Source: Gambelia wislizenii (lineage: Eukaryota; Chordata; Lepidosauria; Squamata; Crotaphytidae). Taken from it: a DNA stretch of 64,000 nucleotides. The stretch lies in NCBI GenBank assembly GCA_030847615.1, contig JAUMIR010000001.1:165885001-165949000 (forward strand). Direction: 5' to 3'. The position numbers and the translations under genes were made by a program. Shown here piece after piece: positions 1 to 10,400 of the stretch (position 1 is its first letter; each line of letters opens with the position of its first letter). The notes under the pieces are model-generated. The model had not been told where the DNA came from. It ran no database searches and saw nothing but the letters and a program-made list of their open reading frames with translations.

Positions 1-367
1 GTATAAATATCCTAGCTCCAACAATAGCTGGGTATGTCATGGCTGGTGTGTCATGGAGAGGCCTCACCATTCTCCTTCTTGAAGGACTGGATTCCACTGT
101 GCCATCCTCAAACGCTGTCTGAGTTCCCCCACTCCGTGGATCTCTTTCTCTGAGACTAGTAACTATCACCCTTCTACCTCTGGCTTCTCTCTGTCCAACC
201 CTTCCTGCCATAGCCTTGTATGGTTCTTAAGAGTATATGTTCTTGCATCTTAGTGTATCCCTTGTGTTAATTCAAATAAAATACTTTGTTTAACTTTAAC
301 TGGAGTGTAGGCACTTAGTACTGGTATACATGGGTGAAAAGATCCCCAAAGTTACCCTCCTCTCACA
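1..367 (+). mobile_element. LTR-like fragment, cut by window edge
   Basis: This looks like the right-hand part of a long terminal repeat. A TATA-like TATAAATA sits at 2-9 and an AATAAA signal at 275-280. The sequence ends in a TCTCACA-type terminus near 367. No primer-binding site or coding sequence follows, so a solo LTR is likeliest. The family was not recognised and the 5' end lies outside the window. Confidence 0.4.
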
Positions 368-1660
368 GGCCTCCCTTTTGAGCTATATTTTCCCCAAATC
401 TCAAGGAGACACTGGCATTGCAGGTGGGATTTGTTAGCTCTTCAGGTAACAAGTCAGGAATCTTTATTTTCTTTCCTCACTTTTAGACAAAGCAGTGTGA
501 GCAGCATGCAGTTCTTTCAGTTCATATGTAGCTTCTCCTCTCCCCTCCTCCACTTTGCTGATCTACATGTTTGCTTTCAGAAAAAAAAAATGCAAGAAGT
601 TGTTCATGATGAGACTTAACATATGGCTGTGTCAAGATTCTTTCTGCTAGGTTTACAAAACAAATGTGCAGCAGTAAAACACAGAACAAAAGAAATCTTG
701 GTGTAATCCCAGAATCACAACAAGATTGGTTTCTTGGAAGTGTTTTATCAAGATATGCTTGGGCATCAGTAACAACAAGAGAACGGGGAAAGATGTAATA
801 ACAATTTCCCCAAATAGTAATAGAGAGTTTGGCATCACAGGTGGGGCTCTAAAGAACACCTACCTCATAGGGAAAAGAACAGGATGGCACCCCTCCAATT
901 GCATATGATTGACCAGACAGGAGGTTGAAATAGACTGATGAATGAACCTTACTTTCTTTGTTAAAGCAATTGGCCAGAGTTTTGCATTGCATCAGGGGGA
1001 GGGGTTCCAGGCAAGCTTAGTGGATGCAGGGCAAACCATATATCCTCTGACACTTCAGACACCTACTGAAATGACTCTCTCACTCTAATGTGGCTCCATC
1101 AGATATATCCTCTTCTAACTCTTAGATACACGTGTGTGTGGGTGTGTGTGTGAAAGAGAGAATGTGTTTGTGAGACAGAGAGCAAGAGAGAGAGAAAAGA
1201 GAAAATTTATGTTGTCCATTTACAACAGTCTAGAGGAACATCTTGCTAAGGCACAGGATTTTGAAAGGGGATGAAAAATTTCTATTAATTCTTCAGCAAA
1301 TTTCTGATGTAAAGAACATGAAAGTGAGACTTTGTCGATTCTTGCTTTGGAGCACATTTAGAGAAAATGAAAGAGAAGGCTGACAACAGTTAAATGGTCT
1401 AGTTCTTATAATAATGTTAATCTTGACACAATGCGTCATTCACATTCTACCAGTCTGGTGACAGTGAAGTCTTAAAGATGCATCAGATATTGATTTTGGT
1501 TTTGATTTATGCAAACCACCCTGAAAATTGCACATTACTCTTTGATAATCGCCTGGTTCTAATTTCTCAACAGTGTATAAAAGACTGCCAGTGGATCACT
1601 CATGTATATTTCATTTTCCTCCTCTCTTTTCAATGGGTATCCTTTACCCTTCTTTGTCAG
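368..1660. other. Unassigned sequence with a TG/GA simple repeat
   Basis: No gene or recognisable transposon was seen. A degenerate (TG)n run followed by (GA)n occupies about 1130-1200. The short open frames here show no domain and no codon bias that I can recognise. Confidence 0.5.
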
Positions 1661-1667
1661 CATAAAG

Positions 1668-1885
1668 GTACCAGATCCTATCTGATATTGGAAGCTAAGC
1701 AAGCCCAGGCCCAGTTAGTACTTGGATGGGAGACCACCAATGAATACCAGGTGCTGTAGGCTATGGTTCAGAGGAAGGAACTGGCAAATCCACTTCCGAG
1801 TCTCACTTGCCTAAGAAAACCTCTGAAATTCATGGGATCACCATAAGTTGACAGATGACTTGAAGACACATACACACACACACAC
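1668..1885 (+). mobile_element. 5S-rRNA-derived SINE, plus strand
   Basis: Positions about 1668-1760 resemble the body of 5S rRNA, including the internal pol III control segments: GGAAGCTAAGCA, then GTTAGTACTTGGATGGGAGA, then a GGTGCTGTAGGC-like end. The following 100 bp is a SINE tail shared with other copies (34173-34400, 45662-46195, 49067-49203). It ends in an (AC)n tract. It is a SINE and not a 5S gene, because the first part of 5S is missing and a non-5S tail is fused on. Confidence 0.85.
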
Positions 1886-2059
1886 TGTAAAAATACAGAC
1901 TAGGGTTAGCTTCCGTTAGGGTTTACAAAAGAGCTTTGAGACTTGGTTTCAAACTGCAGTTAACCATGGTTGGTGTTGCTGCAAATATAACAGAAAACTC
2001 TGGCTAACCTAGATCAGGGAAAGTAGGAAAAAATGTACATGGGAAGAGGAAGGGAGGGA

Positions 2060-2160
2060 GGGAAGGTCAGGGAGGGAGGCAGAGTCAGGAACAGCTTACG
2101 TTCCTGTCATTTACTATGTGTGATTTAGGTTTGCATTGCCTCTGAAATGTATTGTCTCTG
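2060..2160 (+). mobile_element. Gypsy LTR-head fragment with purine tract
   Basis: About 75 bp from 2083 matches the start of the LTR at 4479, with the shared segments TCAGGAACAGCT and TTGCATTGCCTCTG. The purine-rich stretch just before it (GGGAGGCAGAG) resembles the polypurine tract before 4479. This therefore looks like the 3' end of a second, truncated copy and not a matching 5' LTR. The similarity fades after 2160. Confidence 0.5.
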
Positions 2161-2439
2161 AGTTTTTTACTCTCAAATTCTGGTGGGAAAAAAATCTTAG
2201 ATGACACACTTTTGAGATTACTGCAATATAACAGCCAGTGGGTGGAGACTATAGATATGGCCTTCACTTTGAAACAATTGGGACTGGCAGTTGTGACAGA
2301 GAACCAGGCAAAACTGGGAGAGAGAGAAAATCTCAGATGCAGCTGTCTATTACCGAGATGCTTCGGATTGCCTATGAGTGTAGTATGTGGGGAAATAATC
2401 ATTGTAATGTAAAAGCAATCTCGTGTACCTCATTCACAT

Positions 2440-2925
2440 CCTTAGATAAGTCAAGGGTTTTTCCCTGCATGCCTTTTGTTCTCCCAAGTTCCCTTTCTCT
2501 TATTTCACTGGGCACTTCCAGCCAACTGGAGTGCTGGGTCATTCCACACATGACCTAATTTAAATTTTATTGCTGTGTGCAACTTTTCTTTTAAGTTTGA
2601 GTCTCCATGAGGCTGGAGCCATCTTTAGCCATCTTTATGCCATCTACATCTTAAGCCATCTTTCCTATAACCATGCAATGATGTTTCACCATGCAGCCTG
2701 TAGGCTGGTGAGTTTTCTTACCCTAAATATTCTTAGTCAGTTAGGAACCTCTTTTTAAAGTTTGTTTTAGTATGTAGATTGAGATTGATATACCTTCAGT
2801 AAACTTTGATTTGCATTTTAAACTGACTCCTTTTGTTTTGTAATGAGTCTAATTTAACTGAGTCATCTCAGACCTCTGAATACACTTTTTAAGTGTTAAT
2901 TGAGCTTTATCAGTCTTAGCATTCT
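2440..2925 (+). mobile_element. LTR-like repeat, copy A (uninterrupted)
   Basis: This segment aligns by eye with 8250-8580 joined to 15977-16165. Shared blocks are a GTCATTCcaCACATGACCT-like stretch, a GGTGAGTTTnCTACCCT-like stretch and ATACCTTCAGTAAA. Around 2720-2760 it carries the L1 insertion site in uninterrupted form. The family is unknown; copy B has an AATAAA signal at 8462-8467, which suggests an LTR. The interval 2161-2439 is unassigned. Confidence 0.5.
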
Positions 2926-2991
2926 TAAGTGCACTCTGCATGAAGTTAAAGTAAATGAATGACTTTAACTCTTTTTAAATGAAGATATTTC

Positions 2992-4478
2992 TTGTTGTTT
3001 TTAAAAGGACTAGATCCTGGAATTTTTAATACAATTTTATTTTTTGAGACTCATTACTCCTACAATGAGGGGGATGATTGGTTGAAAGCCTACAAAGAGG
3101 AGTTGCAAATGAAAAATGAACTGTGGTACAAGGGGGCGGGGGGAATCTATGTCCCAAAAATTTTAAGAGGTGAAATGTTGAAACAATGTCACAATGTTAA
3201 ATCAGCAGGGCATTTTGGGTGTGTAGAGATGTTACATGCTGTAATGAAATTGTACTGGTGGTACTGGGCTAAGAGGCAATGTAACAGAGTATGTGAAGGA
3301 GTGCCAAGTGTGTTTAACAGTGAAACCCCAAGTGGGAAAGCCACATGGCTTGTTGAAACTGCTCCCCACCTCCGCTAAGCCTTGGGACCACATAAGTATG
3401 GATTTCATTGTAGATTTACCTTCCAGTGAGGGGAAATAGTCATTTGGACAATAGTAGATTTGTTCACCAAGCAAGCCCACTTTGTGGGGGGGGGTCAGAA
3501 ATTGCCTACAGCACAGAGGTTAGCCAAATTATTTATGCAGTATGCTTACCAATTGCATGGAGTGCTGAGCAAAATAATTTCAGATAGAGGAAGCCCGTTC
3601 ACATCCCAGTTTTGGAAGGCTTTCTTAAAGTTATTGGGAGTGGAACAAGGGATGAGTATTTCCCATCATCCACAGGGGTATGGACAAGCAGAACATTTGA
3701 ACCAGATTTTGGAACAGTGTTTAAGGTGTTATGTAAATTATCAGCAGGATGACTGGTTGGAATTATTGCCATATGCTGAGATGGCATACAATAATGCTGT
3801 ACATACTAGCATGGGACTTTCACCCTTTAAAACTGTTTACACAACGGAAGTGTGAGCACTACCAACCCTTGAGGTCACTCAGACTGATCCCATCGCACTG
3901 CAAGAGTGGGCGGAACAAGGGGCAACATCTTGGCCCCAAATTATCAAAGCACTGGACTATGCTAAAGAGACTTATAAAAAGTATGCCAATGGTAAAAGGG
4001 CCTCAAATTGGGACTTTACAGTGGGACAGCAAGCATATTTGTCTACAAAGTTTTTAAAGACTCAACAGCCATTCCAAAAACTGGATGCTAAGTATGTGGG
4101 ACCTTTTACAATAAAAAGACTGGCAAACATGGTAACAGCAGGATTGGATTTATCAGTAACTTGTAATAAGGTTCACCCACCCCGTGTTTCATTTTAGCTT
4201 GCTTAAGCCAGCACCAGCAGATGGAACATGGAAGCAAGCAGCGCCTTGCCCTACCCCCATCATGATGGATGGAGATCAACATTTCAAAATGGAAAATATT
4301 TTGGACTCTAGGTGGTGTTATGGGGTGATTGCAGTACTTCATGAAAAGACTTGCCTTCTGCAGAGAGGGAATGGGTTGATGCAGATCATGTTAAGACTCC
4401 GGGGGCATTTCACTGAAAATACCCAGACAAACCCAAAACAAAATGAGGAGAAGGGAGAAAGTATTTGGGGGAGCCAGA
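2992..4478 (+). pseudogene. Ty3/Gypsy pol remnant: integrase plus chromodomain
   Basis: This is a decayed 3' part of a Ty3/Gypsy pol gene, chromovirus type. Seen in order: a histidine/cysteine zinc-binding region with one expected Cys lost (about 3180-3320); the integrase core, with its first Asp in a MDFIVDL context near 3400; the second Asp in SDRGSPFTSQFW (about 3583-3620); the catalytic Glu in HPQGYGQAEH (about 3668-3700); a C-terminal region ending in HVSLLKP-like residues near 4200; and a chromodomain-like FKMENILDSRW near 4285-4315. Frameshifts and stops near 3375, 3440 and 3855 break it. Reverse transcriptase and gag are absent. A purine-rich tract precedes the LTR at 4479. The copy is dead. 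Confidence 0.85.
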
Positions 4479-4908
4479 TGTCAGGAACAGCTCACATTCC
4501 TGCCATTTACTACATGCAATTTAGGCTTGCATTGCCTCTGTCATGTGCTACATGTGATTTGGGCTTACATCACATCCCTTTGTAATAGTAAAGAGTAAGT
4601 GCCTGGTATGGCTGGAAATAGGTGATACTGTGGAGAGCCAAATGGTAAGAATTTACAATAACAAAGGTGTGGGGGTGTCGTGGGTGAGAAAAAGATTATA
4701 AAAGGTTTAAAATGACCAATGAATGAAAGCCACACCAGGCTTGCCTGTTTGTAAATACTTTTTTATATCTCTGTATTTCCTTTTGTCCCTCATTCTAAGT
4801 AACAACTTTGAGCTAGTAACGCTGTAGAAACTCTATCTTGCAATAAAGCTTACTTTTTTTAAACCTGAAATGGTTGCCTTTTGAGTCTATAGAAGACAGC
4901 TTATGACA
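4479..4908 (+). mobile_element. 3' LTR of the Ty3/Gypsy remnant
   Basis: The 430-bp LTR begins TGTCA and ends TGACA, a 5-bp inverted terminus. It lies directly after the polypurine tract at about 4450-4475. A TATAAAA box is at 4697-4703 and AATAAA at 4842-4847. No target duplication could be established because the 5' end of the element is lost. Confidence 0.75.
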
Positions 4909-5051
4909 GGAAGGAAGATGTGAACCTTTTAACCACGCTGTCTCTTAAACATTAAGAGTTCATCTTAACTAGTCTGAGTGATCAACCACTCTGTGAGATT
5001 AGTAATATACACACATATCACATATACCACACCATGTAACACACACATTTA

Positions 5052-6244
5052 GGGCTTGTCTACACTAAGGATGCTCACTCTGGATCCACTGTCATTTGTA
5101 CACATGACACACAAAGCAAATCCACTCTTTTTAGCTGTTAATCTGGCTTAACAGAAACCACAAGTTGCTCTGGAGTTTCTAGGAAACTCTGGCGTGGCCC
5201 TGGTGTTGTGGATGTGTGGACAACTGAATTGGACTGGAACTAGAGTGTCCCCACTGTCCACATGTCTACTCTACCCCCTCCTCATTGACTGCACAAATAA
5301 CCAGTTCTGATCTCACCAGCATCTTTTTTTATTATGGTCAACAACCAGCGTAATCAAAAACAACAGATTTCACCATTAAATACATAAAGTATGAGTACAA
5401 GTAGAAAAGTACTATGAATTGTTATATAGCACAGTTGTTACAGTATTTAAAAACTTGAATAATTGAGATACTTTATCATTTAAAATATTAAAATATTAAA
5501 ATTTAGTCATAATGATGATAATGCTAAAAGTAATCATAGTAATTCAACTTATAGACTAGCACGTTATCTAAATCCGTGTATTAACCTTACTTCGTTTTGG
5601 CTCCCTAAGCTAAGGTCTATGCTATCTTGCACTACTGTTTGCTTGTCATCTGCCTGTGAGTCACAGTGGCAGATGCAAGGAATCTAGCAACTTTATTTGC
5701 AATATGTGTTTCCTGGTCTGCAGGAGGTAGGAACTATAAAATGATTCTGAACTGCCAGGAATACTCTGGATAATTGGTGCAATTAGCGCAAGATGCATCC
5801 CTTGGTTAAAAGGGCAATATAAAAGTATGTGCTTGAGAGATTCTATTGCCCCATTATGACAAGGGCAGATAAGCTCATGATATGGGGATTTCTTATATCT
5901 TCCTTCAAGTATGGCAGATGGAAGAGCATCAAACCACGCCAGTGTAAAAGCCTTCGTATACTTAGGAATTGTTAAGTTAGTAAGATAATTATGGCAGATC
6001 TCACCAGCAGTGATGGTGATGCCCAGGCTCTTGCACAGAGCTACTTGGCTGGCATGCAAGTTAGTGGTGGCAGCACCAGGGGGATGGGCCAGCGGAGCCA
6101 ATGCAGTGTCAGCCCAGCAGCCCATCTGGACTACACCATGGCTCCAGAATGGATCCGTGCTGGTATCTCATGTTGACCTGGGGCAGCTCCAGAGCATAAT
6201 GCTCTGGACTGGCCCCAAATTATGGTGCCAGTATAGATGAGCCC
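5052..6244. mobile_element. TTA-flanked DNA transposon (PIF/Harbinger-like, non-autonomous)
   Basis: The left terminus GGGCTTGTCTACACT (5052) and the right terminus, read on the opposite strand as GGGCTCATCTATACTGG (ending 6244), form an inverted repeat. Both are flanked by TTA (5049-5051 and 6245-6247), the target length and sequence typical of PIF/Harbinger. No transposase is encoded. A LINE (5322-5996) is nested inside. Related, more decayed copies occur at 37275-37775, 42038-42190 and 46573-46694. Confidence 0.7.
5322..5996 (-). mobile_element. 5'-truncated non-LTR LINE, nested, minus strand
   Basis: The element is flanked by an exact 13-bp duplication GATCTCACCAGCA (5309-5321 and 5997-6009). 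It begins on the plus strand with a T-run, so it inserted in minus orientation with a short A tail after CATAATAAA. The minus strand encodes the end of a LINE ORF2, with a CPCHN...H...CPF cysteine-histidine motif and then an IPGSSESFYSSYLL-like tail. The same C-terminal family occurs at 38130-38570. The clade was not assigned. Confidence 0.8.
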
Positions 6245-6424
6245 TTAGGCCCACCCTCCCACACTCAGCAGTGTGACCAAGAGCTGGGAAAGGTTGTGTC
6301 TGATGGGGTTGGTGCTAACTTAGAGAGAGTGATCAGTAATACAGTGAGGGTCATTGTGAAATCTGTAATACAACATGAGTCAATGTGAAACTTATTATCA
6401 GTTGTTGGGTTTAGATCTAACATC

Positions 6425-6545
6425 TAAGCAGGTCTTGGAACAGTTACTTTTGGGGAGCTCCATTTCCAGCATCCCCCTGCCAGTGTTCCCATGGCTATGC
6501 TGACTGGGGAACTGTGGGAGTTGTGATCCACAAAGTAACTTCTTC
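6425..6545. mobile_element. Short palindromic DNA element (MITE-like)
   Basis: An imperfect hairpin: AGTTACTTTTGGGGAGCTCC on the left against GGGAGTTGTGATCCACAAAGTAACT-type sequence on the right, read as complement. A related decayed copy lies at 62570-62690 and shares the GGCTGG...GGGGAA.ACTGGGAGCTGTG core. Confidence 0.45.
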
Positions 6546-6567
6546 AAGTTCTGCTTTTGAGTAAGCA

Positions 6568-6822
6568 TGTTGTTGTTTGTTTGTTTATTGTTTGATGTTG
6601 TGTGCCTTCAGTTTGACTTATGGCAACCCTAAGGCAAACCTATCATGGGGTTTTCTTAGCAAGATTTGTTCAGAGAGGTTTTGACTTTGCTTTTCTCTGA
6701 GACTGAAAGTGTGTGACTTGCCCAAGCTCACCCAGTCAGTTTCCATGACTGAGTGGGGATTTGAACCCTGGTCTCCAGAGCCATAGTTCAATGCTCAAAC
6801 CACCATACCATGCTGGCTCCCT
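6568..6822 (-). mobile_element. tRNA-derived SINE, minus strand
   Basis: Read on the minus strand it starts GGGAGCCAGCATGGTATGGT, with an A-box-like head and a B box (GGTTCAAATCCCCA-type, near 6760-6775). It then has the GTGACTTGGGCAAG-like body and ends in a (CAA)n-type tail at 6568-6600. It is the same family as 19051, 36228, 41649 and 44283. Confidence 0.85.
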
Positions 6823-7554
6823 AAGTAAACATGTACAGACTGTGAAATCCTTCACAGAATTTTTAAAAAGAAGCACTTGCTATTGGGAATGGCTTATATG
6901 CACATCCTATCACTTTTGTAGATGCAACCTATGAGAATTTCAAATTTATGTTATCAGGCACCTTATCCCTAACACACTTAAGTAATCTTAGGTAATGCAC
7001 CCACAAAATTTATTTCAAACACAGCAGGCTTTTTGGATTGAACTATTGTAAAACCTAGGTAGAGAAAACCCCAGTATTTTCAAGAAAACCCATTAACAAT
7101 ATGCTACATGAAAAAAGAGGACACTTAGACACATTTAAAACCCTGAGGGATAAGAAACACACTGATTTCAAATTGTAACAGCAGCTATAGTAAGATGACA
7201 TCCTATGGATTCTGAATGTACATAAAGGAAACATTTGTATGAAATGTAACAGTAACAATTTTAGCCAATTTGATTTGATTATCTTATTGTCTGTTCCCAT
7301 ACAGATCTGTAATTTAGTTCAATCTTAACCCCTGGAGCTTTTGTCTTTGACATTAAGGGAGAAACATTTCCACTCAGCATTATATTTTCAGTTACATAAC
7401 ATTCAGCCTTGATCACTGATGTCTGAAAAAGTATTCTTGCTCTGAGAGCTCAGGGATACTTGGTGTTTCAACTCTTCATGAGCTACAGGCCTTTACCAAG
7501 CCCCACGAACTCAGAAAAGTAGCATTGTTCTCCAGGAAGTTTGGCTGGGGTATG
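6823..7554. other. Unassigned AT-rich sequence
   Basis: I see no gene, RNA or recognisable repeat in this stretch. Confidence 0.4.
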
Positions 7555-7985
7555 AACACAGGGAGGCATTCACACTATTTAAAAACCTCAAATTACCCAT
7601 GAATCTGGGCTGATAATGCCACACAACATGCAGCCTTTTCCTTGAATCTGGTATGAAAAGGACACACAACCTATGGCCCTATTTGCACCAGATTCAGGGA
7701 ATACCTGCCTTAATCTTGCTTTTAGAAAACCAGTTTTCTTGGGAGTTTGCTTGAAACGCCAGAGAAAACTGTCATGTGATCAATCCATCCACTCTGCTTT
7801 CAGGGTGGCATGGAGAGGGGAGGAAAGAAAAGTGCTGCTTGTGGTGCTGCAGCGATAACCACTCTCTCTTGAAGTGAGAATGGGCAGCAGCACCCCCATT
7901 GGGAGGCTAGCCATCCATTCTGACTTCTGAGAGATCAGCTAGCACTGGGGGGGTTGCTTTCACTGAACTCTTGACCTCTGCAAAA
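7555..7985. mobile_element. Dispersed palindromic DNA repeat, family P copy 1
   Basis: The right half carries the motif CTTGAAGTGAGAATGGGCAG followed by its near-inverted partner (CCATCCATTCTGACTTCTGAG). The same block occurs at 16735-16990 and, several times over, at 27100-27440. The left half (ACCAGATTCAGGGAATAC, AAAACCAGTTTTCTTGGGAG) matches the inverted right half of the 27.1-27.77 kb copy. No coding capacity was seen. Confidence 0.5.
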
Positions 7986-8079
7986 GCAAAGCCACAATGA
8001 TAGGAGATTATCAAACAGGCTAAATATGGTATTATGATGATGCCAGGAGATCGCTTAAAGGGCTTCCCTTTCAGGTGAC

Positions 8080-8580
8080 ATCATTTCTGTGTCGTCATGC
8101 CCCCATTTGGCTCTCGTTATCCCGGCACTTCTTTTTATTCAAGGGCTAAGCTGTGTGTGGGAAATGTAGCATTCTTCATGCACCCCCCACACTTAGTATG
8201 TTTAGGGAAACTCCTTGCATGCTTAAGTTCCAAGCCCCCTCCTCCTCAAGCCATCTTAGCCATTTGTAGCTATGGGGTGACTGTTGAGTCATTCATCACA
8301 TGACCTCATGATTTAAATAATTTATGATCCTTTGTTCACTCTCTTGGGGAGAGAAGCCTCAAGCACGAGGTTCTCCATTCTCTTCCTTTCCCTTACTTCC
8401 ACTCATCTGGCCTTCATGCACAATGAGCTCTCCCTTACCCATATTCACCCTTCTTCTGAAGAATAAAGAAAGATGGATGTTACTGCTGTAATACTTAGAA
8501 ACTCCTGATTTGTTTATCCTATCCTAACCTGAAACTCCCAGGCTTTGGTGAGTTTACTACCCTGAAATCTTTTTAGTTAG
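8080..8580 (+). mobile_element. LTR-like repeat copy B, left part
   Basis: This is homologous to 2440-2925 and carries an AATAAA signal at 8462-8467. It is interrupted exactly at the 17-bp sequence GAAATCTTTTTAGTTAG (8564-8580), which recurs at 15960-15976 after the L1. The repeat resumes at 15977. Confidence 0.55.
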
Positions 8581-10400
8581 GCTTCCGGTTGGAGAAGTGG
8601 GCATGTCCGGACACAAGAAGTGTGAGCTCCGCATTCCAAGCTTGGAGCTCGGCGCTTGCTGTCCACCGGGTGGGGTGAACCTGATTAGTCCGACAAGTCA
8701 GGAATACCTCCTGTGAAAGAGGTATCGGAGTGAGCACGCAAGGCTTGGAAATCCAGTGTCAAGCCTCCCTTCCCTGCGGTGCGAGTAGTGTGCTAGGTGA
8801 GGGAGTGAAGATACTTTGGGGAGCGTAGAGCTGTGAACAACACTCCTGCCTGGCAACCCTTTTTTAAAGGGACAAACGCCTGCCCCGACTAGACGGTATT
8901 TTGAAGCAAGCAATGTGGACAGACTCACAGTAAGTCTGAGTCCCTAACACTTTCTCATTAACACTATATGACAATGTGGAGTTAGTGGAGTGGCAGAGGG
9001 AAGAATAGCTCTGAGACAGAGTATTGAGAGTGATAACGTTGAGTCGTGGAGAAAAGCTTATATGGAGTGCTGAGTGAAATTGAGCGAGGAAGGAGGAAAA
9101 AAGGGGGAAAGAAGATAAAGCCAAGGCAAAGAACAGAGAGGAGGAGAGAAGTGTCTGAAAAGCGAGTGAAGAGTGGAGTGGCTAGAAGACACTGAAAAGA
9201 AGAGGATTGGTGAGAGGAAAAAAGAGGGAAGTGATACAAGAAGAGAACCTTGGCTGGGTCGTAGGTTGGAGACTGGAGAGGTCGGAAAGAGTTAAATTAA
9301 GAGTAAAGGCCGTGGTGGGGGAAACATTTGGAGGAAGGAGGGTGTGGCGTGTTGAGAAACCTTGGAACCCCTGGGAAGCAACCAATATTATATGGAGAGT
9401 TTGTGGCTCTAAGGGGAGACTTTAACTCTAACTATAAATTTAATTTCAACTCTCATTTGAGTTTGTTTGAAATTAAGGACTGAAGGAGCAAAAGAAGGAA
9501 CTAAGAGGGTGTTTGCTGGCTTTTCCTCTCCTACAGACAATAGTAAAGAAGGGAGAAGGAAGAGGACTGAGCAGATAGAAGCCAACAGAAGCGAAACCTC
9601 ATCGAGGGGTATTGCAACTGCAGTGAGACACACAGAGGTGTAGTAGAGATGGAGAGATGGAGGTGGAAGCACCGAGACGGGATTGATTAACACAATGCAT
9701 GCCTATAGTTATAACTATAACTATAGTAACTGTCAAATTATAGTAATTATAAAAATTGCTGAATGTAATTTTTTTCCATTTAAGCAACATTTAGCAGATA
9801 TTTTTCAATTGGGATAGTATTGTAGTTTTGAGTGTCTCCTGTGGGTGAGAATACTATACATGTAAGAAGAGGGAAAATTGATTGGATACAACTTTAGATA
9901 CTGCTTATCTGGGGATACTCAGAGAGATAAATTTTCAAAGTAACTGTGCAAGAGTTAGACATTATATACATATATATCTGAATCTGAATTTGTGTTTGTA
10001 TGGCATATGGTATATGACGTATCCGTTGTGAGGTTGGAAAATATAATATTGATTGAGTAGTCCTATAGGTAGCAATTGATATATTAGAACTTGATTTGTT
10101 TCGTCTCACTGTATATTACCTCCATAAATGTAATTACATTATATACAAAGGTAGATTTGTACATGGTCTCCAAGTTTGATAAACGATTGGATAAGATTCA
10201 ACTTGATACAGGTATTTGATTCAAGGCAGGAATTTGAGACAGTAATTATAGGTGGAATTAATTGAGGTGAGAAATAAGGAATTAGAGATAAATATATACA
10301 ATATATATATACAATATACACTCATATATACACCATATATAATATATACATTATATACATTGCATAGCATATATATATATATATATATATAGTATTTAAA
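8581..10400 (+). promoter_or_regulatory. L1 5' UTR
   Basis: The first 300 bases are GC-richer than the rest of the element. The middle is purine-rich with few stops on the minus strand, which explains several long but meaningless minus-strand frames at 8698-9790. An internal promoter is expected here from L1 biology; I cannot point to a specific element. An AT-rich (ATATAC)n-type tract at about 10285-10395 ends just before the ORF1 start. Confidence 0.6.
10285..10395. repeat. AT-rich microsatellite
   Basis: Imperfect ATATAC and TA dinucleotide repeats, immediately upstream of the L1 ORF1 start codon. Confidence 0.85.

Noticed and set aside
1668..1760. Possible 5S rRNA gene
   Set aside because: The first part of 5S is missing, the sequence is diverged, and a SINE tail shared with other loci is fused on.
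8698..9790. Several minus-strand Ser/Leu/Pro-rich frames
   Set aside because: They are the antisense of the purine-rich L1 5' UTR.
10285..10395. Repeats that might suggest an array with spacers
   Set aside because: Simple AT-rich microsatellite without distinct spacers; the genome is eukaryotic.
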